Shown: in pieces, positions 23,695 to 35,101 of the stretch
Layout of the letters: every line of letters starts with the position of its first letter
Numbering within the stretch: position 1 is the first letter of the stretch
Notes under the pieces: model-generated
Database searches by the model: none
The model's input: the letters and a program-made list of their open reading frames with translations, nothing else
What the model was told of the DNA's origin: nothing
Source of the DNA: Talpa occidentalis
Taxonomy: Eukaryota > Chordata > Mammalia > Eulipotyphla > Talpidae
Length of the DNA stretch: 64,000 nt
Reading direction: 5' to 3'
Assembly: GCF_014898055.3 (NCBI RefSeq)
Contig: NW_023601322.1
Coordinates: 72,506,740-72,570,739, forward strand
Made by a program: the position numbers and the translations under genes

Positions 23695-24000
23695 ATATAC
23701 ATGAAGTGCTACCTATTTTGTCTTTTGATGTTTCTGCTTTTGTACCACAGCAATGAAATTATCAAATCCAAAGTAGAAAATTTTTCTCCTATATCTTTTA
23801 ACAATTTTATAGGTTTAGTGAGTTAATTTTTTATATGATTTAAGGTAAGGATTTTTTGCATGCTCAAGTTTTTTCAGAAGCATTTGGTGAAAAAACTATC
23901 TTTTCTCCATTGAAACACAAATTGTCAAAAACCAAGTGTGTGTGTGTGTGTGTGTACACATATATTCTATTGGTCTATATTCACCCTTAAATATTTTTTG
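23695..24000 (-). mobile_element. L1 fragment, antisense, with (TG)n
   Basis: 'ggtgaaaaaactatcttttc' and 'ttctattggtctatattcac' match an inverted L1 ORF2 segment. It includes a (TG)10 run at 23936-23955. Confidence 0.6.
23936..23955. repeat. (TG)10 microsatellite
   Basis: Perfect dinucleotide run of 20 nt, then ACACATATAT. Confidence 0.9.
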
Positions 24001-24054
24001 AATGAATGAATAAGAAGGGAAAAACAGAACTACATGTAATCTGAGTTTTAACAT

Positions 24055-24175
24055 TAACTTATTTTTGCTGCCCTGTTTAGAATTCAATTTATTTCAAATA
24101 ACTGTTTCTTCTTCTATAAAATGAGGGATTGGACTGAAGGACTCCAATTCCAACAATCTTATGATTTGATACTCG
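24055..24175 (+). mobile_element. MIR3-like fragment
   Basis: 'tctataaaatgagggattgg', then 'ctgaaggactccaattccaa' and 'tcttatgatttgatactcga' follow the MIR3/L2-type 3' order. Confidence 0.5.
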
Positions 24176-24292
24176 ATATTTACCTCAATATGGTACAATT
24201 ACACCATCCGCTCTTAATTCATCAGTCATGAAATAGTTCTAAAACTAAAATTTCCTAATGCAGTTTAATAATTTTAAGTGTATAACATATAC

Positions 24293-24411
24293 CTTCAATA
24301 TCTGAAACTATTAGCATCTGAGGTTGAGAGAGACCTTCCTGAAGACTGTAGAAGTGGATTGTACTGTCAAATGTTATGAAGCCAATTTTTGTCCTAGTGT
24401 TGCCAGGAAGC
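24293..24411 (-). CDS. SEC24A: SEC24A exon 11
   Basis: Residues about 542-582 (LPGNTRTKIGFITFDSTIHF ... QMLIVSDIED), core of the trunk's vWA-like fold. Acceptor TTTTTAG|GC, donor GAAG|GTATATG; 119 nt, phase 2 to 1. Confidence 0.96.
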
Positions 24412-24774
24412 CTAAAAACAAATTCAGAAGAGTTTCAAATTCAATCTCTACAAGTTCAGTAGAGTTTCCCATATATATATACACACACACATAAAATACC
24501 TGGTAAGAGTTACATAAATGTCTACTTTTGTATTATGGAAGTTGTCTCAAAACAAATGTTTAACCCACCCATTGCTTAACCATCATGAAAACACAACCCA
24601 CTCAAAATGAAACACTATGCCCAACAACAAACAAAATTCAGCAACTAGATAGCAATTCAAAATTCATTATACCTATACAAAGTTACATAAATCACTTAGG
24701 TACTAGGATATAAAAATATAGAAAAGCATTTACAAAATTCTGGATTCTTTTATTTAAAAAAAACTTCACTTTTA

Positions 24775-25000
24775 GATACTGATAACTGAATGGTGGCTAC
24801 CATAGAGAAAAGGAATGGAAGGGTGGCAGGCAGATAAAATGAATAAAGAGGGTCAATTTTATGATGGTAAGTAGAAACTGGACTTTTAGGGGGTGATCAT
24901 AATGTAGCATATACAAATGTCACAGTATAAAGTTGTACACCTAAAATTTAAGCAATGCTGCAAACCAAAGTGATCTCAAAATGTCTACAACGTGACATAA
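24775..25000 (+). mobile_element. L1 3' end fragment
   Basis: 'ctgaatggtggctaccatag', 'aagttgtacacctaaaattt' and 'aaaccaaagtgatctcaaaa' are L1 3' terminal sequences. Confidence 0.7.
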
Positions 25001-25479
25001 GTTTAGGTACTGTATACATTTTTAAATTTTGACAAAACCTCTTATATTGTTTAATGAGTTCATTTCAGAAGAACAGCAATTATGTGGACCTATAATTTCA
25101 TTGGGAAAAGACAAACTAGTCAACATTCTTGTTGTCCATGCCTGGGTGAGTCAGTGGACTATCTCATCAACAGATAATGCCATACACAACCTACAATATT
25201 TAAAATATAAAAACTGGCAGGAACAAAGATGCTGCTTTCACAAATGTGAGGGAGTTAGTTCTATTTCTAATGAGATTTGGTACTCTACAGTCTTCCATAC
25301 CACACCATACTTCATTTTACTGGAAGGTTACACTAGCTTTTATGAGTTATACTCAGTGTCAAAGCACCATTTAAAGGACACTTATTTTAGGAAATTTAAG
25401 AGATATAACTACCAAATAAATGTGTGGACACTATTTGATTTCTTATTCCCAAACCTACAGTATAAATGCCAGGGACAAA
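25001..25479. other. Intron 10, unassigned; open frame without known product
   Basis: A 167-codon plus-strand frame (25029-25532) starts with TTG, is AT-rich and shows no domain I recognise. It runs into LINE-like sequence at its end. I treat it as chance. Confidence 0.45.
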
Positions 25480-25790
25480 TACTGAACTGGGTATTAGATA
25501 ATATTATGGAATTATTGTCAATTTTGTTTTAATATGACACTTATATTCTAGTTAGGGTTAAAAAATAAGTCCATGTATATAAGAACTGCCATATGTATTA
25601 AAATAATCAAGGGGAAAAAGTGAGTGTGAGGAGGTGTGTGTGTTGTCTGTGTGGAATTAAATGAAGGTTGAATAGCTCAGTCCTAAAAATGCTGAAGTTG
25701 AGGGATGGAAGCTAGAACTCATTATATTCTTTATATTTACTATATACTAGAACTTTTCCCATAATAAAAAGTCAAATTAATGTTTGTCAG
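25480..25790 (+). mobile_element. LINE-like 3' end, family unsure
   Basis: 'ggtattagataatattatgg' and 'cttttcccataataaaaagt' recur at the ends of an ancient mammalian repeat; I cannot name the family. Confidence 0.4.
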
Positions 25791-25920
25791 AGAAAATGAG
25801 GTCTAAAGTTAACAAAAGACTTAAGTGGACTTTGAAAAACATAATTACATTTTTTTTCTTGTAACTATTCATTTTGCATACACTGACAGTTTCAAATTTA
25901 TGCTGAATACAGATACTTAC

Positions 25921-26033
25921 AAATCCAGACTAGCTAACAAATTCTGGCAAACTGAATTCAAGTATCCAGTTTCAACTGCATTGTGAGACACATCAAATAC
26001 AAAGAGGTACACTGGAGGTTGAGGTGGTCGTAA
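25921..26033 (-). CDS. SEC24A: SEC24A exon 10
   Basis: Residues about 505-542 (LRPPQPPVYLFVFDVSHNAV ... LASLDL), start of the trunk. Acceptor TCCTTAG|TT, donor GATTT|GTAAGTA; 113 nt, phase 0 to 2. FVFDVS is the first vWA-like strand. Confidence 0.97.
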
Positions 26034-27014
26034 CTAAGGAAAAAAGGGATCTCATTCAATACATTTAACAGGATTAAATTTAAACTTATTTGTCAGGTTT
26101 ACATATGGCAAAACAATATAATAAGCATTAATTACAGGTAAAGTGGAGAGATCATAAATAATGATGGATAAGGAAAATAATATGGAAAGAAGTGTAAAAA
26201 ACAGGCAAAAGCATTAAATTGTTTTAAGATGCATACTTAAAAAAATAAAGTGCAATAAGGCAGTGTATTTTCTCTAGGATAGGAAAGGAAGGAAATATGA
26301 TTAAAACAGGGTTTCTGGCAGTAGTTCCAGTATTCAATTTCTTGACCCGGGTGGTGCTAACACAGGTGTTTTTAATTATTTGGTAACCTTCATATATGTT
26401 TTCCAGACTTTTCCATATTTGTATTATATTTCACAATTTAGGGACATTACAGTTCTGAAAGTGACAAATCATGTTAGCCTGAGCTGGACCAAGTTCCATA
26501 AAAAAGTACAAATGTATTTTAAACTTCCAATTTCAAAGATTTATTTTTAATTTTAGAGAAACATGAAATAATCATAGCTGGTCATGTAGAATAGTAACTT
26601 TTATACTTTTATTCATGTCTCACTTGCCAAACTGATAGAAGCCATCACCTAAGAAATAAATCAGGAAGGAGTAGAAGCTGCCCAAAGACAAATTTCCAAA
26701 TTTAAAAGAAGACATTTGTGCAAAATCTGAGATGAATGAAACCCAGTAACTGTTTCTTTGGCTTTAATTAAAGGGACAGCTAGACTGCAGGAAGCTTGTG
26801 CCAAATTTTTAAGTATCACAAAAATATTTTCTACATTAAAACTATTTAAGTATCACAAAAATATTTTCTACATTGTGAAAGAGACTGAATCCTTATAACT
26901 TATGGGGCCTTATAAATGGTCCTAGTTGCCCACACAAAAAAGATTATCCCTCAAAAATATACTATAAAGGTATTAAAAGTTAGTGTTAACCCTAATCTTT
27001 ACCATTCATTCCCT
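26034..27014. other. Intron 9, 3' side: nothing recognised
   Basis: About 1 kb AT-rich. A 34-nt segment 'aagtatcacaaaaatatttt ctacatt' occurs twice, at about 26810 and 26848, as a local direct duplication. Confidence 0.5.
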
Positions 27015-27255
27015 TTCCATAGAAGCAATGATAGCCTGGTTACAGAGCAACCAAATCAAAAGGCCTGGATTTTTTATGCAAGCTCTACCATTTACTAAAG
27101 GATATTTAGCAAATCACTTAACCTACATCTCTCTTCATGTCCATAACAGACAATAAACAGCATTTCCCTAGCTCACTTCAGAGAGGCTTTATAAATACAT
27201 ATACTTTGACTTTGTACAATGTAAAGTGCCAATTAAACATTAAGCATATTATTAT
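27015..27255 (+). mobile_element. MIR
   Basis: 'gcaagctctaccatttacta', 'agcaaatcacttaacctaca', 'gtaaagtgccaattaaacat' and 'tattattatt' follow the MIR order from tRNA-unrelated core to tail. Confidence 0.7.
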
Positions 27256-27604
27256 TTTTAACTGCAAACCTTTAGATATTCATACAAGTACATAAAAAGT
27301 ACTTGCAAGAAGATGCTCATCGTACATTTTTTGCAACAGAAAAAAATTGGAAGTGACTTCAAAGTAAAAATGACTCCAATATCTGGTTACAAATTTCTAG
27401 TTAGATACACAAGAAACATTAAGTAGAACTTTACCTATACTTTAATTTTTCAACTCACCCTTATGTACTAATTAACTTTTATAATGACCAATAAAGCTTT
27501 ATAAAATTTAAAAATAAAGTATTTTATTAAAGGATGCTATATCATTTTATTTAAAATACAATTATTATGAAATATAAATGCTAAACAAAAAAACAAAACC
27601 TTAC

Positions 27605-27714
27605 CATGTATTCTGAAGGAGCCATAAACTCAATGGTGGCATTTTGAACTTCAGGTCTTCTGTGAGGCTCTCCATAGACTCTGGTCAAAGGGTTGTACAT
27701 GAATTCTTCTGGAA
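27605..27714 (-). CDS. SEC24A: SEC24A exon 9
   Basis: Residues about 468-504 (VPEEFMYNPLTRVYGEPHRR ... EFMAPSEYM), linker from zinc ribbon to trunk. Acceptor TACATAG|TT, donor ATG|GTAAGGT; 110 nt, phase 1 to 0. Confidence 0.97.
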
Positions 27715-28302
27715 CTATGTAAGTTAACAACATATAATGATAATACTGAAAGGATTAAGTTTAATTATCTTGAATGTGGCTGTTTTCTTAATTTAGGGAT
27801 TTATAAATAATTCAATATAGACTAAATATTTAAGGGATAGATGTACCTTGTCTTTTAAGTTCCCCACATACTAAAAGGCACTAGGCATATCTTGCTTTTA
27901 CAACTATAATAACTGATTTTTCTTTTCCTATCTCCTAGTAATCTGTTTGTCTTAATTCTTGCTCAAGTTACTTTCCTAAAATAGTTTGAAAGAATGATAA
28001 AAACTCATTAAATGGCAATTGTTTTGTTAACGCAAGGCTATACTTTGTCTTAAATTTCTCAGGGGTACAAAGATAATAATATTTGACATATGAAATGTGT
28101 AGACTGTGCTGCCACTAGAAATTATGGCAAAAAAGCTTTAAAAGAGTAAAGACATAAAGGTTTGGTGAGTTTCATTAACTAATGAGACCAATATACGAAA
28201 TCAGTTATCCACTAGTGCTTAACGAATATTTCATCATTGTACCTGTATTCCCAGAACTGTTTGAAAATTCAGAATCCTATGTATGTTAAAAGGTAAGCCA
28301 TA
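27715..28302. other. Intron 8, 3' side: nothing recognised
   Basis: AT-rich, no exon or named repeat. The other unassigned part of intron 8 is 29104-29944. Confidence 0.5.
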
Positions 28303-29103
28303 GGGCCTCCCCTGGTGGCTCAGTGGTTGAACGCTGGGCTGTGAAGCTGCCCAAAGCCTCTGAAGCACCAGTTCGATCCCCGGCCACCAGCGAGGGGCCC
28401 ACATGGCCCAACAGATCTCTCCTGCCACGACTCACTGCTCCCCTTGTTAGGGGGAAAAGGATGTCCGAAAGCTAAATTCCATACAGGCTTTGTGGACTCT
28501 ACCCCCACCCCAGGCCAAAAGCCAAAGACACTGGGAACTCCAAATCCCATCACCACCAAAGGGAAGGTGGCTGGGACCTGAGGGTGGGGTTAAGCAGCCA
28601 GGTTGATATAAAGCCAGACATGTGGGCTTGGGGGGTTCCCCCATTTTGGCTCTCCGCCAGCTAGTAGCATTCGGCCAGCTCTGAGAGTGACTTTGGGTTT
28701 CCAGGTCGGCGGATCGGGTAGGACGCATTAAAGACTTTATTTCCCTATTTTCTCCCTGAGTTGTACATTTTCCTTATTTCCTTTTCCCTTGTAAATAAAT
28801 CTTTTATTAACCTTTTGTGTATGCCTGTAGTGGAGTATTAATAAGTCCCTTTTAAGAGCGCGGGTGAGGACCCACAGCCAGGCAACCCGTTAAATATCGG
28901 GGCTGCCCTATAACACCCTCAGCAGTGTATTTCGTCAGTCTGCCTGCTCTGCTCCCCGCTCTGACTCTGGTGAATTCTCTCACCCTCCCGCACTTCTGAC
29001 TGTACCCAGTGCTTGTATAAATAAATGAATGAATGAATGAATGAATGAATGAATAAATAAATAAATAAATAAATAAATAGATCTTAAAAAAAAAAAAAAA
29101 AAA
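28303..29103 (+). mobile_element. SINE class A, split by a solo LTR
   Basis: Left part 28303-28444, right part 28916-29103, together a full SINE. Target repeats AGGTAAGCCATA / AGATAAGCCATA flank the whole. The tail has (AATG)n then (AAAT)n runs. Confidence 0.93.
28445..28915 (+). mobile_element. Solo LTR of a class I (gammaretrovirus-like) endogenous retrovirus
   Basis: A 471-nt unit starts TGTTAGGGGG and ends CTATAACA, bounded by a 4-nt duplication CCCT (28441-28444 and 28916-28919) inside a SINE. TG...CA ends and 4-nt duplications are typical of class I elements. A TATA box (TATAAA, 28607-28612) and a polyadenylation signal (AATAAA, 28794-28799) place U3 and R on the plus strand, opposite to SEC24A. 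No internal viral genes remain, so the two LTRs have presumably recombined. Confidence 0.88.
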
Positions 29104-29944
29104 AGATAAGCCATAGCTGATAAAGTGGTCTGGTCTGTTTATGAAAGAGACCTCAACTTTTATTATAATTTCATTTCATAATACTGAAAGACATATAACA
29201 CAAAAAACTTCAACGGTTTACATGAACACAAAACATGTATTTTCTGAATTACTATAGAGTAAAAAGAATGGTTTTACCCGATTTTTGCTTTCCTCTACTC
29301 TTAAAAAACATGCAAACAATAAAAATGGTTTTAAAAAACTCGTCACATTACTCTTCTCCCCAAGTTCTAAGGAAATTTCCTTCCAAACAAAAGTTCTAAT
29401 TTTTAATAAGAATATTGGCATACTTCTGCTTCTCTAAACCTAAAAGAACGCTGTTGGTTTATGATATTCCTCAACATAAATTGTGAAACAGTTACTAAAA
29501 AAGATCTCCTTCCTCTGTTACTGAGAAAACTACAGTCAACTAACCTTCTAGCAACCCACCTCCCTTCAAACAGCATTGAATGAAGTTAATGGCAGCTATT
29601 CTGTGTGCTTATTTTCTTTCACTCTGGAGAAAAGGCATGGGACAATTCTAAACAAAAATGTTTCTTAAATAACAGGCTTCAGTAATATCACAAAATATGT
29701 CATCTATTACATACTCAATATAATAAATGTAAAAATGTGTATCAATGTAATGTTATCACATTTTTTGCTTAAAAAGTATATGGTTACTTATATATAAGTA
29801 TAAAGGCACAGAAAAGCTTAACAGAAGTTATCTCTAACTGGAAGGATTATAGGTAAATGAGAGATGGGTTTTATTCGCATTCATATTATCTGATTTTCTT
29901 ACAATGTGAGCAGAAATTTTTAAATGTTTCAAAAATAAACATAC

Positions 29945-30071
29945 CATCATTGACTCGATAACACAAGTTACACTTCCATCTCCTTTGATCGAGAAAACTG
30001 ACAAAAGGGTTGATGTATGTCCTGCATGAACGGCATCTCACAATTGTACTGGATGTAACCACAGGCAGTTG
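29945..30071 (-). CDS. SEC24A: SEC24A exon 8, zinc ribbon
   Basis: Residues about 426-468 (QLPVVTSSTIVRCRSCRTYI ... WKCNLCYRVND). Cys 438, 441, 459 and 462 form the CxxC...CxxC zinc site of Sec23/Sec24 proteins, all present. Acceptor TTTTCAG|CA, donor GATG|GTATGTT; 127 nt, phase 0 to 1. Confidence 0.98.
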
Positions 30072-30493
30072 CTGAAAACAGAGAACTATTATTTTAAAGG
30101 CAGTGATCATCATGTACTAAGGCCCACACTTTACAAAAATGATTGGGGTATATAGTTTTGGAGGAAAAACCCTGTGTGAAAGATGTATCCAAACTGTCAC
30201 ACACAAAAATTGTACAACTGAAATGTAGTGATTTTAAATGCTGTTGTTTTTCTCCAGAACTGTTCTCATAAAATTTTACCTTCTGAAAAGTATTGATTTT
30301 CTCATTAAACATCTATATTGGAAAACCAACACAGTAAAGTTACAATGCATTTTTTTTGATGGATGGCAAAGAAAGAATCAAACATTCTAAATAACCTATA
30401 AAGTATTAGGAAATTTCTTGATGTTACATTAAGAAGCCTACGAAGTTTTCATAAAAGAACAGTTAGAAAATAAGGTTAAATTATATTTATTCA
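30072..30493. other. Intron 7, 3' side: nothing recognised
   Basis: No exon or named repeat. Another unassigned part of intron 7 is 31770-32453. Confidence 0.5.
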
Positions 30494-30773
30494 GGGCCTC
30501 CCTGGTGGCACAGCGGTTGAGCGCTGGGTTGCGAAGCTGCCCGCAGCCTCTGCGGCGCCTGTTCGATCCCCGGCTGCTCCCCGGCCACCAGAGGAGGGTC
30601 CCACATGGCGCGCAGACCTCTCCTGCCGCCCGCTGCTCCCCTCAGCAGTGTACTTCGGTCCTTCTGCCTGCTCTGCTCCCCGCTCTGGCTCTGGTGAATT
30701 CTCTCGCCCTCCCGCGCTTCTGACTGTACCCAGTGCTTGTATAAATAAATAAATAAATCTTTAAAAAAAAAAA
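30494..30773 (+). mobile_element. SINE class A
   Basis: Full-length young copy; repeats AAATTATATTTATTCA on both sides (left 30478-30493). Confidence 0.95.
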
Positions 30774-30927
30774 AATTATATTTATTCAATCAAGCTTTTC
30801 AATTAAGCTCCTTAAAGCTTTTTAAAATTTTTAAAGCAATTTAAAGTATCTTAGGGGCTTCTCTGGTGGCACAGGGGTTAAAGACACAGTGCTAACAAGC
30901 TATTCCCAGCCACTGCAGCACGAGTTC

Positions 30928-31560
30928 TACTTTTTTTTTTTTTTTAAAGAGGCATGGGGCCTCCCCCGTGGCGCAGCGGTTGAGCGCTGGGTTGCGAAGC
31001 TGCCCGCAGCCTCTGCGGCGCCGGTTCGATCCCTGGCTGCTCCCCAGCCACAGGAGGAGGGTCCCACATGGCGCGCAGACCTCTCCTGCCGCCCACTGCT
31101 CCCCTCAGCAGTGTACTTCGGTCCTTCTGCCTGCTCTGCTCTCGCCCTCCCGTGCTTCTGACTGTACCCAGTGCATGTATAAACAAACAAACAAAACAAA
31201 TAAATAAATAAATAAAACATGCCTCTATTAAAAAAAAAAAAAAAATTTAAAAAAATTAAAAAAAAAAAAATAAAGAGGCATGTATTTTATTTATTTATTT
31301 ATTTGTTCGTTTGCACATGCACTGGGTACAGTCAGAAGCGCGGGAGGGTGAGAGAATTCACCAGAGCCAGAGCGGGGAGCAGAGCAGGCAGAAGGACCGA
31401 AGTACACTGCTGAGGGGAGCAGCGGGCGGCAGGAGAGGTCTGCGCGCCATGTGGGACCCTCCTCCAGTGGCCGGGGAGCAGCCGGGGATCGAACCGGCGC
31501 CACAGAGACTGCGGGCAGCTTCGCAACCCAGCGCTCAACCGCTGCGCCACCGGGGAGGCC
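30928..31560 (-). mobile_element. SINE class A, middle of a triple nest
   Basis: Reverse copy with CATGCCTCT-type tail; tail part 30928-30956, body 31272-31560. A plus-strand class A copy sits in its tail. Confidence 0.92.
30957..31271 (+). mobile_element. SINE class A, innermost of a triple nest
   Basis: Flanked by AAAGAGGCATG repeats. Missing about 40 nt of the body end ('ctctgctctcgccctcccgt'). With the reverse copy at 31272 it forms a long inverted repeat. Confidence 0.93.
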
Positions 31561-32453
31561 CTGCAGCACGAGTTCAATCCCGAGTTCGAGCAGCAACCAC
31601 ATGGCATGCAGCAGACCTCTCCTGACTCGCCTGCTGCTCCCCTCAGCAGTGTACTTCGGTCGATCTGCCTGTTCTGTTCCCTGCTCTGTCTCTGGTGAAT
31701 CCTCTCACCCCCCATACCTCTGGCCTGTACCCCAGCTCTTGTGTGCATAAATAACTCTTTAAAAAAAAGTAAAATAAAAAGTTTATCTAATATAGTAAAA
31801 GTTCTAAAGTCTTGTCATAAAAAATTAGTAAAGGCAATACAATCCTATCACCACAGGTGTTTTTGGAAAGTAACTTTATTTCTGCACTAATACTCTCAGG
31901 AGTATGTGGCCATATATCAACAATGGCATAGAACCTTAGGACAAAAGTCAAAGAACAGAGGGGATCAATCTAATAGTGGGAATGGCACTAGAACTTCAGT
32001 GACGAGGTAAGACTTAGTCACAAAGAAGTAAAGATGTACCCTTATTTTACATAGTACTGTAAATCAATACAAATTTTTTTTTTTTTAAAGTGGAAAACTT
32101 TTTTTTAAATAACTTCTTACAGCATACTATGTTACTCGAAGAACAGACAATCTGGAAGAATGGGTAAAATGTTTTAATGAGTAAATAATTTACAACTTTT
32201 AAAAATAGTATGTTTTTCAGTACCTCTTATTATATTCATTACCTCCTGGATTTTTCAACAATATACTTATTTTACTTCAATTTAAAAATGTTTAGTAATA
32301 AAATTTTTGATTAAATTACGATACAAGCATCTGTCAATAGTCAAACTCCTAATGATAGCTTAAACAAATTTCATAGGACTGCAATATTATAGAAGATTTC
32401 TCACCACCAAGATAGTTTTTCACAAAACATTTACTTTCACTGCTAAAACATAC

Positions 32454-32556
32454 CACTAGGTCTTTAAAAGGATGAAGTAGAAGTCCCAAAGGAAGTTTGG
32501 CTTTATTCAGTAAGGCCTGAGTCTGAGGAATACTAGTCAGCGTGCATCGAAACAGC
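32454..32556 (-). CDS. SEC24A: SEC24A exon 7
   Basis: Residues about 391-425 (LFRCTLTSIPQTQALLNKAK ... HPFKDLV), the lead-in to the zinc ribbon. Acceptor GATATAG|GC, donor GTG|GTATGTT; 103 nt, phase 2 to 0. Confidence 0.96.
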
Positions 32557-33663
32557 CTATATCAAAGAAGAAAGCATGTGTCACTTGTGGTTATGATTAT
32601 CTTTTACAACTGAAAGATTTAAGATACAACTTTTAACATAAGATCAAATTACAAGTGAAAAATTTCAATAGGTCATCTCAAAGTTTATCCATTTAAATAT
32701 TTAAATCTAAGTACTATTTAAGAAGACAGGATAGAGACATAACTCCACATTATAGAAAAATTAAGTCTTTTTTTACCTTGCATGCAAATAGTCTAAGTTA
32801 TCAAATGACTTAATTTTCATTATATGAATCTAAATTACACCAGAATTATAAGGTAATGCAAATGGAAAATTTACTACTGAAATGTTCAATTTTGTTGAGC
32901 TTCTAGAAAGACTACTTAAAAATAATAAAATTCAACTCATCAGAAAATCTTTACTACATACATTTTAAACTGTGGTCAATTTTTAGTGAGAAATGATGTT
33001 GTGCAGGAAAAACAACTTAAAATGAGAGCAAATAAAAGATTATATTGAATCAAATCCCTGTACTTTGGACCTTGAAGAAAGAATAGTTACCATAATGATA
33101 ATGACTATCATATTCTCAGTAAAGCTGATAAGGGCAGCAATCACTTTAGAGGGTACAGCCCTATTTCTCAGAAAATTTCAAATTTCAATTAAGTAACCAA
33201 CTGAGTTCTACTTCCTGCCAATAGAAATATTTCCACAAGAGTCCAGCAAGACACTGTGGTACATACATGGAATGTTACAGAGATACAAGAAAGGATTAAA
33301 TGCAGCCATTTTGAACAAAATGGAGGGAATTTCAAAGAATTAGGTACAACAAATTAAGTCAGAATGATAAAAATACTGGACATTCATATAACAGACAATT
33401 TGTCTAAGTGTAACACTTTCAAAAACTACTGGATATCAACAAACATTCTGTGGACTCTGAGGTCCAGGGAGAGGTGGGAGAGAAAGGAACAGGGGGGCAT
33501 AAGGGATGATGGAAAGAAAAAGAAAGAAGAAATACTTTCAAAAATAAATATATTTTTACAGCTTGTTCATAACATACAAAGCTAAAAAAAAGATCTAAGG
33601 CTAAAAAAAATTTAGGAAAAATAAAATGTGACACTTCATAAGAAATGTTCTTTGAAGTCTTAC
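32557..33663. other. SEC24A intron 6: nothing recognised
   Basis: 1.1 kb with no SINE and no repeat that I can name; AT-rich. Confidence 0.5.
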
Positions 33664-33836
33664 TCTGGATTACAGTTGAGTTTCTGAATATCTTCATGCA
33701 AATTTGGAACTGGAGGCTGCAAAGGTGTTGATGGAAGCATGTTTCTTTCTTGAAGAAGATTGATAACTCTTAGGCCCTCTGGATGTAGACTTAATCCACC
33801 CATGCTTGAAGTTAAATGATTAGCACCTAAGGGGGT
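33664..33836 (-). CDS. SEC24A: SEC24A exon 6
   Basis: Residues about 334-391 (TPLGANHLTSSMGGLSLHPE ... LHEDIQKLNCNPE). End of the disordered N-terminus; NLLQERNMLP and the following stretch are well conserved. Acceptor TCTTTAG|AC, donor CCAGA|GTAAGAC; 173 nt, phase 0 to 2. Confidence 0.96.
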
Positions 33837-34040
33837 CTAAAGATGTATAATTTCAAAGTAAGGAGACTTTATAATGTCTTCAGTTGAAAACAGAAATATA
33901 GAAGGACTTGGTTACTTAATTTCTGTATAAGTAACTAAATTGTAATCTAGACTTCCTAGTCAATATTTTGGTTCTAAGAAAAAACAAAGTCTTTATGAAA
34001 CATCCATTATTGTTTTAACTAGTTAAAAATGTTCATTATA

Positions 34041-34299
34041 GGGCCTCCCCGGTGGCGCAGCGGTTGAGCGCTGGCTTGCAAAGCTGCCCGCAGCCTCTGC
34101 AACACCTGTTCGATCCCCAGCCACTAGCAAGGGTCCCCCATGGCACGCAGACCTCTCCTGCCGCGCCCGCTGCTCCCCTCAGCAGTGTATTTCGTCAGTC
34201 TGCCTGTTCTGTTCCCCGCTCTGGCTCTGGTGAATTCTCTCACCCTCCTGGGCTTCTGACTGTACCCAGTGCTTGTATAAATAAATAAATAAATAAATA
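34041..34299 (+). mobile_element. SINE class A
   Basis: Repeats AAAAATGTTCATTATA on both sides (left 34025-34040). Confidence 0.94.
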
Positions 34300-34613
34300 A
34301 AAATGTTCATTATAAATTATACCTGAAGACTATAGCTAACATTGCTGTCTAACATATATGTAAGTTATTAACAGAGTAAATCCTAAGAGTTCTCATCAGA
34401 AGGAGAATATTTTTTTCCTTTTTTTTCTTTCTTTACTTCATCTGTATGAGAAAACAGATGTTAGCTAAACCTATTATGGCCACAACTATACAATTACATA
34501 AAATACTGTAAGTCTTAAATTTAAATAGTAATGTATATATATTGCAGTATGTCAATTATTTCTCAATAAAACAAGAAAAAATATTAATTATACCTTCCTT
34601 AAAACTTCATGTA

Positions 34614-34884
34614 GGGGCCCTCCTTGGTGGCACAGGGGTTAAAGACAGCACTAACAAGCTATTGCCAGCCACTGCAGCATGAGTTCGATTCCCGGCCAGC
34701 CAGGGAGCTAACCCATGTGGCACAACAGACCTCTCCTGTCTCACCCACTGCTCCTCTCAACAGTGTATTTCAGTAGATCTGCCTGTTCTGTTTCCCACTC
34801 TCTCTGGTGAATCCTATTATCCCCCACACCTCTGCTTATACCCCAGTTCTTGTATGCATAAATAAATACATCTTAAAAAAAAAA
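34614..34884 (+). mobile_element. SINE class B
   Basis: Repeats CTTCATGTA on both sides. Its tail ends 57 nt downstream of the exon 5 donor in gene orientation. Confidence 0.9.
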
Positions 34885-34940
34885 ATCTTCATGTACATGC
34901 AGCTAACCAGAAGGTATAAAGCAAGTTAAAAAAAATTTAC

Positions 34941-35101
34941 CTGATTAAAGGCCTGTGGTCCACTTGGGTAATTCAAGGAAGAGGGTGGCATTCCAGCTGT
35001 ACTAGGTGGTGCTGTGTTCTGATAACCAGGTGGTAAGGATGGATATGAATACCCAACACTTCTGCTCATTGTGGGATTCTTATGAGTAAGCTGTGGTGTT
35101 G
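34941..35101 (-). CDS. SEC24A: SEC24A exon 5
   Basis: Residues about 280-333 (ATPQLTHKNPTMSRSVGYSY ... SLNYPSGPQAFNQ), Pro/Ser/Tyr-rich disordered segment. Acceptor TTTCTAG|CA, donor AATCAG|GTAAAT; 161 nt, phase 1 to 0. Confidence 0.96.

Larger units (their letters stand above)
30854..31769 (+). mobile_element. SINE class B, outermost of a triple nest
   Basis: 5' part 30854-30927 and 3' part 31561-31769. The break repeats CTGCAGCACGAGTTC, the target duplication of the copy inserted in it. Confidence 0.93.

Noticed and set aside
25029..25532. 167-codon plus-strand open frame in intron 10
   Set aside because: Starts with TTG, AT-rich, no recognisable domain, ends in LINE-like sequence and lies antisense within an intron.
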